Assembly (NCBI GenBank): GCA_052117605.1
Contig: JBQKIT010000001.1
Length of the DNA: 64,000 nucleotides
Direction: 5' to 3' (one strand)
Source of the DNA: CAG-791 sp000431495
GTDB lineage: Bacteria; Bacillota; Clostridia; Lachnospirales; Lachnospiraceae
Shown: piece by piece, positions 36,119 to 43,560 of the stretch
How positions within the stretch are numbered: position 1 is the stretch's first letter
How the letters are laid out: each line of letters opens with the position of its first letter
The notes under the pieces: generated by a model
Told to the model about the DNA's origin: nothing
Database searches by the model: none
Seen by the model: only the letters and a program-made list of their open reading frames with translations
Program-made: the position numbers and the translations under genes

Positions 36119-36503
36119 TAGCATTCGGCTTGCGGCGGTATTCACGCACGTGAAGCCCTTTGGCAGCAGCTTCATTCAGCCTGCGGTTAACGGTGGCACG
36201 GCTGATTCCGTACCTTTCCATGATCGTTGCAATGGAGAGTCCCTGTTCGTAGTATTCATGAGCGATGGTCTCTGCGGTGACATAGGCGCGAGGACGCCCA
36301 ATGGAATTAGCAGAAGCCTTGGAAGCTGTGTGCTGGAGAGCATTGTCCAGATCGTCAGTGACTACTGCATAGGAGTGTCCTGTCTGATGTTCTGCAATGA
36401 GTTCAGGGATAATTCCATTCTCGTGTAAAAATCGAAGAAACTTGTCTGCGCAGGCCTGATTTTCCAGATAGAACATGAGGCAGGGGAATTTGTGATCCGC
36501 CAT
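36111..36503 (-). CDS. Helix-turn-helix regulator with resolvase-like DNA-binding end
   Basis: 130 residues, ribosome binding site AAGGAG 8 bases before ATG. The C-terminal half, GRPRAYVTAETIAHEYYEQGLSIATIMERYGISRATVNRRL, is the HTH of serine resolvases/Hin-type proteins. The N-terminal ~65 residues (FLRFLHENGIIPELIAEHQTGHSYAVVTDDLDN) are not a recombinase domain, and no catalytic Ser is evident. It is probably a repressor of the divergent coupling-protein gene and of itself. An inverted repeat sits 18 bases upstream of its start. Confidence 0.65.
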   Translation of the reverse strand: MADHKFPCLMFYLENQACADKFLRFLHENGIIPELIAEHQTGHSYAVVTDDLDNALQHTASKASANSIGRPRAYVTAETIAHEYYEQGLSIATIMERYGISRATVNRRLNEAAAKGLHVREYRRKPNATI

Positions 36504-36520
36504 AAGAGGGCTCCTTTTTC

Positions 36521-36540
36521 CTATCGCATATAGCGGATAG
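36521..36540. promoter_or_regulatory. Inverted-repeat operator between the HTH regulator and the coupling-protein gene
   Basis: CTATC and GATAG arms flank GCATATAGCG, a partial palindrome in the divergent promoter region. The position suggests autoregulation by the HTH protein. Confidence 0.5.
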
Positions 36541-36588
36541 GCATATTTACTCTAAAGTATCACGATTCATGGCGAAAGGAGCATGTAT

Positions 36589-38241
36589 ATGAAGAAAATT
36601 CAGTATTTATTGTTTACGATGCCACTTATTCCTCTGACGGCAAAACTTTGCTATTGGTGCATGAGACAGCTGAGTGGAGGAGCTGTTCCGGCGGAGAGCG
36701 GATATCGCAGGATTTGTCTGATTGTCGGCGTGCTGACATGGATGTTTGCTCTTGTTGAAGGCAGCATGAGGGATCCGGAATCATGGAGCCGGAAGGAGAA
36801 GTTTGACCATCCAAAGCCGCCGGAGAAGATTCTGAGGAAGCGGCCACAGGGAATCATTCTCGGGAAATATCGGAACAGGTATGTCTGTGACACAGGACGA
36901 CCTGCACATGTGCTTGTCCTGGGGCAGTCCGGATCTGGAAAATCTGTTCTGCTGCTCTCCACTCTTCTTGTGAATGCAGGAAGGAAGAAAAGCAGTGATG
37001 AAGTAGAAGACGGGGAATCCGGTCGGCGGAGTCTTTTCGTGCTGGACCTGAAAGGAGAGCTGAGCTATAAGTCCATCCGCTATTCGGATGAGAATGGTTG
37101 CATTGTCAGTATCAATGACCGGTCTCTGATGGGCTATGACATGCTGTATAAGCTGCATCGGGGCAGAAAGCCGACCACACAGGAAATTATCACCACGATG
37201 AATCAGATCATACTCTATCTGGTTCCGAAGTCGCCGAATGACAAGCAACCGTATTTCGTGGATGCTGCGCGGAATCTCGGAAATGGTCTGAGTATCGCTT
37301 ATGTTCAGGATGCGCTCAGCAGAGGACAAAATCCGGAAATGATTGATATCATTGACAGAATTCTGGGAGAATCCGTGGAGCAGCAGATTCTGCACGTACT
37401 GGAGACGGCACGGCCTACCAGTGCGGAGTACAAGTATCTGAATCAGTTCTCTGGCATGATCAAAGAGGCAGGAAATGCGACATTGGGATCGGTCTACAGC
37501 AGCTTGTGCAATGGGCTGACGGTCTTCGCCAATGATCAGGACCTGCGCTATATGCTGAAGGTCAATCCGCGCAGAGTGTCACCGGATACGCTGCATCAGG
37601 AACGGCGGTCTGTTTACCTGACACTGGATGAATCGAAGCTGGAACAGTACAGCTCTCTGACACGCATCATTCTGGCACAGATGCTGGATGCAGCCATGGA
37701 ATTGCCGGATTCGTCCAAGGATAACGGGAGAGGCTGCCTGTTCGTTCTGGACGAGATTTCGCGCGTGCTGAATGGCTCATCGGACATGGCAAAGCTCCTG
37801 ACCTCGTCAATCAAGACACTGCGCAGCAAGGGAGTGATTCTCTACATCATCAATCAGACCATCTCTGCGTTCGAGGAATCCATTGGATCAAAGGCGGGCG
37901 TGGACGATCTGGTGAGTAACTGCGAGTATACGATCATCCTGTCGGCAAAGGACCGCGCCACCGCACAATGGATTGAGAAGCTGGGCGGCCAGTTCCTGCA
38001 GCGGCAGATGAGTAGCACCGGCAGCTATGCTGCGCGGAAGTATACGACCTCCTATCAGCTTCAGGCACTGTACACGGCGGATGAACTGCTGCGTTTGCAG
38101 AGCGAAGGGAAGGAGCTTCTGATCAGCCCCTACGGCATCTATCAGCTGCAGCGGGCGGCCTACTATGAAGACAAGGAACTGAACGCTCTGTCTGAGAAAA
38201 TACAGAGCAGCAATGAGGATTGGGAGAAGCTGAGACGGTAA
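36589..38241 (+). CDS. VirD4/TraG-type coupling protein (T4CP-like ATPase)
   Basis: About 550 residues from the second ATG (36589), since GAAAGGAGC ends one base before the first ATG at 36583. Two membrane helices occur in the first 60 residues (QYLLFTMPLIPLTAKLCYWC; ICLIVGVLTWMFALVEG). Walker A is GQSGSGKS at 112-119 and Walker B is CLFVLDEIS around 383-391. The remaining motifs (RATAQWIEKLGG; LLISPYGIYQL) are TraG-like. It would dock the relaxase-DNA complex to a type IV secretion channel, probably supplied by a helper element. Confidence 0.87.
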   Translation: MKKIQYLLFTMPLIPLTAKLCYWCMRQLSGGAVPAESGYRRICLIVGVLTWMFALVEGSMRDPESWSRKEKFDHPKPPEKILRKRPQGIILGKYRNRYVCDTGRPAHVLVLGQSGSGKSVLLLSTLLVNAGRKKSSDEVEDGESGRRSLFVLDLKGELSYKSIRYSDENGCIVSINDRSLMGYDMLYKLHRGRKPTTQEIITTMNQIILYLVPKSPNDKQPYFVDAARNLGNGLSIAYVQDALSRGQNPEMIDIIDRILGESVEQQILHVLETARPTSAEYKYLNQFSGMIKEAGNATLGSVYSSLCNGLTVFANDQDLRYMLKVNPRRVSPDTLHQERRSVYLTLDESKLEQYSSLTRIILAQMLDAAMELPDSSKDNGRGCLFVLDEISRVLNGSSDMAKLLTSSIKTLRSKGVILYIINQTISAFEESIGSKAGVDDLVSNCEYTIILSAKDRATAQWIEKLGGQFLQRQMSSTGSYAARKYTTSYQLQALYTADELLRLQSEGKELLISPYGIYQLQRAAYYEDKELNALSEKIQSSNEDWEKLRR

Positions 38242-38482
38242 GTGCAAAGTATACTTATTTAGTCGGTTGAGTGAAAACTGGCATTGCGGCCAAATTAATT
38301 TTTCTAAAATTGTACCGTAGCGGTGGGAATAATATTGGCAGAAATATGATATCGTTATCGATAGAAAGCAATATTGCAGATGAGAAAAATGAAGGTGCTC
38401 TATGCCACGTCTGTCATAGAAGAAAATATGAGACTACAATTATGGTAAAAGAGCGATGCAAATAGCATCCAAGGAGGGAAAA

Positions 38483-39100
38483 ATGAGAAAAAGGTTGATT
38501 CAGACGATTGTGGCGGTGTCGGTTGCTACGCTGATGTTTGGAATGACAGCACTGGCTGCTCCTCAAAAAATGGCAGATGGCGTAACCTTTGACCCGCAGT
38601 TCTATGCACAGACTTATCCGGATGTAGTGGCGGCATTAGGGGCAGATGCAAATGTATTGTATCAGCATTATAAGACGTATGGGAAAAAAGAGGGGCGTTT
38701 GCCATATGCAGCTACTGCAACGTCTTCAGCTACACCTACAGTAACCTCCGTTAAGCAATATGATACCGGATTTGTCGTTTATGGCGCTACACCGTTAATT
38801 TCTAATGCATTAAGTGCTTGTATTGCCAATACTGTAGTAACCTTGCAGAATAGATCTGATGGAACCGTGGTTATGACAGAGTCTACTGATCCAAATTTCT
38901 TGGACATTTATACACCAACGACTCCGCTCAAAGATATAAATGGAAAGAATCTGGATGGTTCATTTTATATTAACTCAGTAGCATCTATGGGACCAAATAC
39001 GAGAGTGATGTGTGTGACGGACGGATTTATTTTTATTTATCAGTATGGAAGCGGGACCGGAACATTGGCAGCAGCAGAGATGTTTTTTGAGAAAAAGTGA
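38483..39100 (+). CDS. Secreted protein with a YPDV surface-repeat unit
   Basis: 205 residues from ATG 38483 with AGGAGG upstream. The signal peptide is residues 1-26 (MRKRLIQTIVAVSVATLMFGMTALA). Residues ~30-70 match a repeat I know from many Clostridial surface proteins: FDPQFYAQTYPDVVAALG followed by LYQHYKTYGKKEGRLPY. The rest (~80-205) is unfamiliar and ends AAAEMFFEKK. It is AT-richer than its neighbours and has no obvious partner gene, so it may be cargo of the element. Confidence 0.7.
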   Translation: MRKRLIQTIVAVSVATLMFGMTALAAPQKMADGVTFDPQFYAQTYPDVVAALGADANVLYQHYKTYGKKEGRLPYAATATSSATPTVTSVKQYDTGFVVYGATPLISNALSACIANTVVTLQNRSDGTVVMTESTDPNFLDIYTPTTPLKDINGKNLDGSFYINSVASMGPNTRVMCVTDGFIFIYQYGSGTGTLAAAEMFFEKK

Positions 39101-39279
39101 TGGTTTACAATAACTCTCCAATTTAAAAAAAGAATACATGAAAATAGCTAGAACATTTGAAATATTTCTGATTTTATAGGTTGTTCCTCAACTGATTTCG
39201 CAGTCGTTTTTGAACTGCTCTAATTCCTGTCTCTTTCGTTTGTCTTTTCAGCTGGGGTATCTGTGCCCCAGCTGAGTTT

Positions 39280-39610
39280 TTACTCGTTATAGATCATCAT
39301 TTCATTTTCATTAGAATAACGGATCATATAATTATCAATCAATTGTTGCGGAGGTGTCGTTGCATAGGTCGAGCTTTTCTCGCAGATTCTGCTAATGATC
39401 CTAGGGATACCCATCAATACACGGAATACATCATTGGCTGCTTCATCCGTGAAAAAGTCTGTCGTCACTCCCGTATACTTGAGATGTAAACGGATGTATT
39501 CCTCTGACTCTGCCCTGTCAAGATGCAGTAGAACGCAGTTGATGTCGATTCTCTGACGGATTGTGGCATATCTCTTTAGTCGAAGTCTGTTGGGGAAGGG
39601 GACGAGCTTT
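39280..39610 (-). pseudogene. Remnant of an ExeA/TniB-like AAA+ ATPase (C-terminal ~105 residues)
   Basis: The minus-strand frame reads RLKRYATIRQRIDINC, then LDRAESEEYIRLHLKYTG, then FTDEAANDVFRVLMGIPRIISRICE, which is the end of the ExeA/TniB-type transposition ATPases. Only the tail remains; the nucleotide-binding part is gone. Its stop is followed by short unassigned DNA. The reading frame has no usable ATG at the homology start. It points to an earlier transposon at this place. The flanking gaps (39101-39279 and 39611-39792) contain nothing else that I can support. Confidence 0.55.
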
Positions 39611-39792
39611 TGTCATAAAAATGGAATTGTAATTCGCAAAATTGAAAAGATAGACGCATTTATTTCTCCGAAACAAAGATATATCTGTCTTACGCGGTTG
39701 GCTACAATAGTGGCATCAGTCAGGATGAAAGAAAACGAATTTGACTGAAGACATAGTGAGCAGAGTCACTTGATCAATTAGGAGGAAAATTT

Positions 39793-40140
39793 ATGGATTG
39801 GGATTATGCAAGACTTTCTAAGGCTGCAAAACAGGCTGGTGGCCCGGAAAAACTCATCGACATGCTGGTGGAGTCGGGCAAGGCTACCGGACACAAGGAA
39901 ATGATACCGCTGGTATTTATCGCAGCCTTGATTGGAGCCCTTGGTTATGCAGGAATCCAGCAACTTATTAAATTCTTCGGGAAGAAGGACATTCCACTTG
40001 ATGAAGTCGAGGTGGCTAAGGAGAAACTCGTGCGAGGGATAAAGGAATATGATGCTTCTCATCCGGAAGAGAGTGCTGAAGATGTGAAAGAATCAAAAAA
40101 GGAGGATGAAAACAGTGAGCGAACGTTTCCCGGGAATTGA
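39793..40140 (+). CDS. Small membrane protein, unknown function
   Basis: 115 residues, GGAGG seven bases before the ATG. A helix (MIPLVFIAALIGALGYAGIQQL, ~37-58) is flanked by charged ends; the C-terminus is very acidic and basic (EESAEDVKESKKEDENSE). First gene of a compact five-gene cassette. The next start lies inside its end. No family recognised. It may be a membrane partner of the larger split gene at 40946-44215. Confidence 0.6.
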   Translation: MDWDYARLSKAAKQAGGPEKLIDMLVESGKATGHKEMIPLVFIAALIGALGYAGIQQLIKFFGKKDIPLDEVEVAKEKLVRGIKEYDASHPEESAEDVKESKKEDENSERTFPGN

Positions 40141-40297
40141 TTGGTATTGCGATCGGTGTGGTGCATATTTGAACGAGCAGCCAGGATTTGATGATCATCA
40201 TTATGTTTGGAAATGCACAGAATGCGGGTATAAAAATAGTATCTCTGTCGATGACATTTACGAATCAGAGGAAGACTTCAGAAGTCCCAACAAATAG
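40115..40297 (+). CDS. Small zinc-ribbon protein
   Basis: 60 residues from the GTG at 40115, chosen because GGAGG ends 9 bases upstream; the ATG at 40106 directly abuts it. Two CxxC knuckles (CDRCGAYL and CTECGYKN) are separated by ~18 residues, a treble-clef/zinc-ribbon pattern. It overlaps the end of the previous gene by 26 bases, suggesting coupled translation. Function unknown. Confidence 0.65.
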   Translation: MSERFPGIDWYCDRCGAYLNEQPGFDDHHYVWKCTECGYKNSISVDDIYESEEDFRSPNK

Positions 40298-40308
40298 AAG
40301 GAGGAAAT

Positions 40309-40548
40309 ATGGCACGACCTTACAAACAGATGCCTGGAAAAACTTATCATATTATGTACCACGGAGATATTGCTACCGTTGAGTGCACTTATCTTTGTCC
40401 GTATTGCAGGAAAGATACATCTGCAGAGTTTACCGTTGAATCGGATGCATTCGATTCCCTTGAGAAAGGATTCTTTTTTGAACCGTTGCGATGCAAACTC
40501 TGTAATAAGATTACAGATGTAAGGTTCCTTAAAAGTTGCCAAGTTTGA
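40309..40548 (+). CDS. Small zinc-ribbon-like protein
   Basis: 79 residues with AGGAGG upstream of the ATG. Two CxxC pairs (CPYCRKD and CKLCNK) suggest a metal-bound ribbon. It follows the previous zinc-ribbon gene by 11 bases. The two proteins are not alike beyond the Cys pairs. No specific family recognised. Confidence 0.6.
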   Translation: MARPYKQMPGKTYHIMYHGDIATVECTYLCPYCRKDTSAEFTVESDAFDSLEKGFFFEPLRCKLCNKITDVRFLKSCQV

Positions 40549-40561
40549 GGGAGGATACATC

Positions 40562-40846
40562 ATGGGTAGAAGAAAAAATAATCCAGAATTAGTAGAAGAA
40601 CTAATTGAAGGAAGATGGACAATGGATCAGGATGAATTTGAGGAAAAATATGCCTCACTCAGTAACTCCGATATGTCAAAAGTCGCGAGTGCCATTGGCG
40701 ACATGGAAGATGAATTTATGAATGCTGATGACGACGGGGGAGAAATGAATGTTTATGATGCAGCGCTGATTTGGGCATCTAACGGAAAAGATGAAGATTA
40801 TACTTTCGGCTATTCAGAAGATGAACTTGAGGATGCGCTGAGATAA
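40562..40846 (+). CDS. Small acidic protein, unknown function
   Basis: 94 residues, GAGGGAGGA upstream. About one third of the residues are Asp or Glu (e.g. DMEDEFMNADDDGGEMN and GKDEDYTFGYSEDELEDALR). No membrane helix or known domain. Such acidic proteins can be DNA mimics or antitoxins, but nothing here proves it. It is the fourth gene of the cassette, 13 bases after the third. Confidence 0.6.
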   Translation: MGRRKNNPELVEELIEGRWTMDQDEFEEKYASLSNSDMSKVASAIGDMEDEFMNADDDGGEMNVYDAALIWASNGKDEDYTFGYSEDELEDALR

Positions 40847-40945
40847 AAAGTGGTAGCGTGATGGTTGGAGAAGACGATTTTGTGGGGTGGCGATGAAACG
40901 AACGTCTAAAATGCTTGATAACAAGTGGATTTTTGGGAGGAAATT

Positions 40946-41045
40946 GTGAAGACATCTTCTTTAGTAAAATTGATTGCGGGCATCGGTTCAGTTGTGGCTG
41001 GAGCAGGTGGTTTATACTTATTTTTAGGTCAGTTTACAAGGAACT
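40946..41045 (+). pseudogene. 5' part of a split gene: N-terminal membrane anchor
   Basis: A GTG start with GGGAGG upstream opens a frame for KTSSLVKLIAGIGSVVAGAGG then LYLFLGQFTRNY, a clear membrane helix in the same style as its AT-rich neighbours. Composition and style change abruptly at about 41045 where GC-rich cargo DNA begins. The missing remainder appears 2.5 kb downstream at about 43561. The exact break is not fixed by sequence alone. Confidence 0.55.
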
Positions 41046-41174
41046 ACACGCAGACCGTGAAACGGGCTGCTGACAACAAACGGCGCTATGCTCCCGGCTG
41101 GGTGCATAGCACCTGTTTGTTGCGGGGGTTTCCAAAGGGGGCAGCGCCCCATTTGGCACACGACTTTGCGGAGC

Positions 41175-41196
41175 AAAGTGTAGTGTGTTATACGCT
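41175..41196 (+). other. MobV (pMV158/Mob_Pre)-type oriT core
   Basis: AAAGTGTAGTGTGTTATACGCT resembles the nick region of pMV158-family plasmids, in which TAGTGTG/TTA is cut. TAGTGTG is 41181-41187 and TTA is 41188-41190, flanked by short inverted arms (GTGTA/TATAC). No MobV relaxase gene is in the window. The rest of the GC-rich stretch 41200-41770 shows no gene that I can support. Confidence 0.6.
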
Positions 41197-41772
41197 CTGT
41201 CGGCGTTGCCCTGAAAATACCGTTGCCGCCGGGGAGGGCAAGGGCATTTGACGCGGCAGGAAAGCAGGGCTTTGTTTGGGGCTGGTAAGCCGGAAACAAA
41301 GGGCTGATTTCAGCAGCAGACAGGGCGTATTATGAAAGCCCCCGTCCCTCGTCCTCCGCCCCCGGCCTATGGGACAAAAAGTCCCAAAGCTCTGGACACC
41401 GTGACCAGATGTGTGGCCACACTCCGGGAAAAGTAGCAGGACGGCAGGAAACCGTCAAGGCTGAAATGAATGGGCTGACGCCCGGCCTTGACCGTTCCCC
41501 GCCGCCCCGCTGGATGGGTGGACAAGGTGGCCAATCCCTAAAAGTGTTTGGCCGCACTCGTTCATTTTGGGGCCTTTCTTCTCCCAAAATTGAAATGGGC
41601 GGGAAAGCCCTAAAATGGCTTTCCCGCCTTGATTACCCATTAGCAAAGACGGGCGAGACTGTCAACGGCGGCGCTGAAAGCGCCGTTCATCTTGACCGTT
41701 GACTGGCTCGCCTGGCTTTGCTACTGCCCGTAAGAGATGGAAAAACAAGATGGAAAACAAGGTTAAAAATGG

Positions 41773-41802
41773 TTGACAAGTCTATCGGATGTGTGTTATA
41801 CT
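41773..41802 (+). promoter_or_regulatory. Promoter of the mef-like resistance gene
   Basis: TTGACA (41773-41778) and TATACT (41797-41802) are separated by 18 bases. The leader begins about 10 bases later. Confidence 0.8.
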
Positions 41803-41836
41803 GTGCGACAGTTTGAGATTGGAAGGAGGCTTACGT

Positions 41837-41857
41837 GTGTTAATTTGTGTACGCTAA
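41837..41857 (+). CDS. Six-residue leader peptide (MLICVR)
   Basis: A GTG start lies 7 bases after AAGGAGG and encodes M-L-I-C-V-R before TAA. It sits between a strong promoter and a series of terminator-like hairpins ahead of the efflux gene. This is the arrangement of drug-sensed attenuation leaders, where a stalled ribosome opens the downstream terminators. An alternative start two bases earlier would give only a two-residue frame. Confidence 0.6.
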   Translation: MLICVR

Positions 41858-41884
41858 TAAGCAATAAAAAGTAGAAGTACCTTT

Positions 41885-42031
41885 CCACATGATGGTGGGC
41901 TTTTTTTGCGTGCGTATGCAAAGGAACACGTAGGTTTGACACGAGCAGTCTTTGAACTGTATCGTGGTGTTTTTTCGTGCTTTGTTGTTATGCAGGCGTC
42001 TGCCCTCTCTGTGGGACAACGCCTGCTTTTT
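41885..42031 (+). promoter_or_regulatory. Attenuator region with three terminator-like hairpins
   Basis: Hairpin 1: CCAC/GTGG followed by TTTTTTT near 41885-41907. Hairpin 2: CACGAgCAG/CTGtaTCGTG followed by GTGTTTTTT near 41939-41975. Hairpin 3: GCAGGCGT (41992-41999)/ACGCCTGC (42019-42026) followed by TTTTT. All precede the mef-like start at 42078, so most transcripts may stop early unless released. Confidence 0.6.
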
Positions 42032-42077
42032 ATTGCAGAAACAAAGGAACAATGCAATAAAAAAGGAGGTTCGCATT

Positions 42078-43298
42078 ATGACCCAAAACAACAATTCATG
42101 GAGAAAAACTTATTTTACACTTCTTGCCGGACAAGCAATATCCTTTATTAGCAGCGGTATTTTGCAAATGGCCATTATCTTTTATTTGGTTGCGAAAACT
42201 AATTCTGCAATCATATTGACGGCGGCAACACTGATTGGATTTTTGCCGCAAGCCTGTTTAGGCCCGTTTGCAGGTGCTTTTGTTGACCGGCACAGCCGTA
42301 AAAGCGTAATGATTGGTGCGGATTTGATAATTGCCGCCGCTGGCGGTATTCTGGCGCTGGTGGCGTTTTACATGGAATTGCCCGTATGGTCTATTATGGT
42401 TGTCCTGTTAATCCGAAGTGCGGGAACTGCTTTTCATTCTCCAGCATTCAGCGCAGCAACACCTATGATTGTGCCAAAAGAGGAACTTACAAAATGCGCT
42501 GGTTACACGCAGACCATGCAAGCAGTAAGTGCGATTATCAGTCCAGCTGCCGCAGCGTTTTTATATGCTGTTTGGCCTCTTAATGCAATTATATTGTTAG
42601 ATATTGTGGGTGCAATCCTTGCCTGTGTGACTGTTGCGATTTCGTCCATACCAACGCCTGAACTATGTCCAGAAACGAAAAGACAACAGTTTTTACAGGA
42701 TATGAAAGAGGGGTATGTGGTATTAAAGCAAAACAGGGGCCTCTTTGCTCTGCTCTGGATTGGTGTAATTTATATGTTCTTTTATATGCCAATCAGTACG
42801 CTTTTTCCTCTCATCTGTATGTCATACTTCAAAGGAACACCGGCCCATGCCTCTGCCGCTGAAATTGCTTTTGCGGTTGGTATGCTGCTTGGCGGAGTCA
42901 TTCTGAGCATTTGGGGCGGTTTTAAGAAACGGCGGTACACCATCGGTCTTTCCGTTCTCCTGATGGGCGTTAGCAATATGCTCTCCGGGCTTTTGCCGCC
43001 AGACGCATTTCTTGTCTTTGTTGTGTGCTGTACTGTTATGGGAATTTCCGCTCCATTTTACGGTGTGCAAAATGCGATTTTTCAAGAAACGGTCAAACCA
43101 GAATATCTGGGGAGAGTTTTTTCTCTACTGACAAGCGCCGCTTCCCTCGCCATGCCGTTTGGCCTTGTCATTTCCGGGCCTCTGGCGGAGCGGCTGGGAG
43201 TTGAGAAATGGTTTGTCATTTGCGGAATTGGCATTATCATCGTTGCGCTTGCCGTATTTTTACTACCCGGTTTGAGAGAGATTGACAATACGCAATAA
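42078..43298 (+). CDS. Mef-like macrolide efflux MFS transporter
   Basis: 406 residues from the ATG at 42078 with AAAGGAGG upstream. Twelve membrane helices. The N-terminus (TYFTLLAGQAISFISSGILQMAIIFYL) and AGAFVDRHSRKSVMIGADLIIAA, MELPVWSIMVVLLIRSAGTAFH, ETVKPEYLGRVFSLL closely follow Mef(A)/Mef(E) at the same positions. Mef pumps export 14- and 15-membered macrolides with proton exchange, normally paired with an ATP-binding Msr(D)/Mel protein, which is absent here. It is not Mef(A) itself; many positions differ. Expression is probably controlled by the leader attenuator upstream. Confidence 0.82.
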   Translation: MTQNNNSWRKTYFTLLAGQAISFISSGILQMAIIFYLVAKTNSAIILTAATLIGFLPQACLGPFAGAFVDRHSRKSVMIGADLIIAAAGGILALVAFYMELPVWSIMVVLLIRSAGTAFHSPAFSAATPMIVPKEELTKCAGYTQTMQAVSAIISPAAAAFLYAVWPLNAIILLDIVGAILACVTVAISSIPTPELCPETKRQQFLQDMKEGYVVLKQNRGLFALLWIGVIYMFFYMPISTLFPLICMSYFKGTPAHASAAEIAFAVGMLLGGVILSIWGGFKKRRYTIGLSVLLMGVSNMLSGLLPPDAFLVFVVCCTVMGISAPFYGVQNAIFQETVKPEYLGRVFSLLTSAASLAMPFGLVISGPLAERLGVEKWFVICGIGIIIVALAVFLLPGLREIDNTQ

Positions 43299-43327
43299 TC
43301 AACTGCACCTTTTTCTATTACTAAACA

Positions 43328-43380
43328 AAATGCCTGGATGGTGGTTCTGAAAAACCAGAACCGCCGTTCAGGCATTTTTT
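43328..43380 (+). terminator. Terminator of the mef-like gene
   Basis: A long stem (AAATGCCTG...CAGGCATTT with an inner GGTTCTG/CAGAACC pair) is followed by a T run. Confidence 0.9.
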
Positions 43381-43560
43381 ATCTTCGTCCTCTCTGCGGT
43401 TTTGGATTCTTCAGCAAGTCGGATTTTTCCGCAATCTTTTTCAGCCACTTCCGTTCTTCTACTGACAGCTTCCTAAAATTCAGCTTGAGCCGTTTGCAGA
43501 TAAACGCCAAGTACGCTTGTTCCGTGTCGCTGTCCTGGCTGACGATTTCACCAGCAGTTT
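43379..43560 (-). pseudogene. Truncated coding end of an unknown transfer-region protein
   Basis: About 60 residues on the minus strand (EIVSQDSDTEQAYLAFICKR, LNFRKLSVEERKWLKKIAEK), ending in KNPKPQRGRR. It reads as the carboxyl end of a basic helical protein cut off at the cargo boundary (~43560). Beyond the boundary the frame continues only into the neighbouring gene's DNA. Family not recognised. Confidence 0.4.

Larger units (their letters stand above)
41046..43560 (+). mobile_element. Inserted resistance cargo (mef-like gene with leader, oriT core, flanking fragments)
   Basis: A GC-rich block of ~2.5 kb splits the unknown gene between 41045 and 43561. It holds an oriT-like core (41175), GC-rich DNA without a gene (41200-41770), a promoter, leader peptide and attenuator hairpins, the mef-like pump, its terminator, and a truncated minus-strand coding end. 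No transposase or recombinase of its own was seen. The junctions are set by composition and coding context, accurate to about 20 bases; no target duplication identified. Confidence 0.55.

Noticed and set aside
39563..39748. A 61-codon plus-strand frame beside the ATPase remnant
   Set aside because: It overlaps the clear minus-strand remnant, and its codons show no coding pattern.
40893..40949. An 18-codon frame whose stop overlaps the GTG of the split gene
   Set aside because: Too short, weak ribosome binding site, no conservation evidence; could be chance.
41250..41702. Several frames of 60-100 codons in the GC-rich cargo
   Set aside because: They overlap each other on both strands, have no ribosome binding sites and no domains; the stretch looks like non-coding transfer-region DNA.
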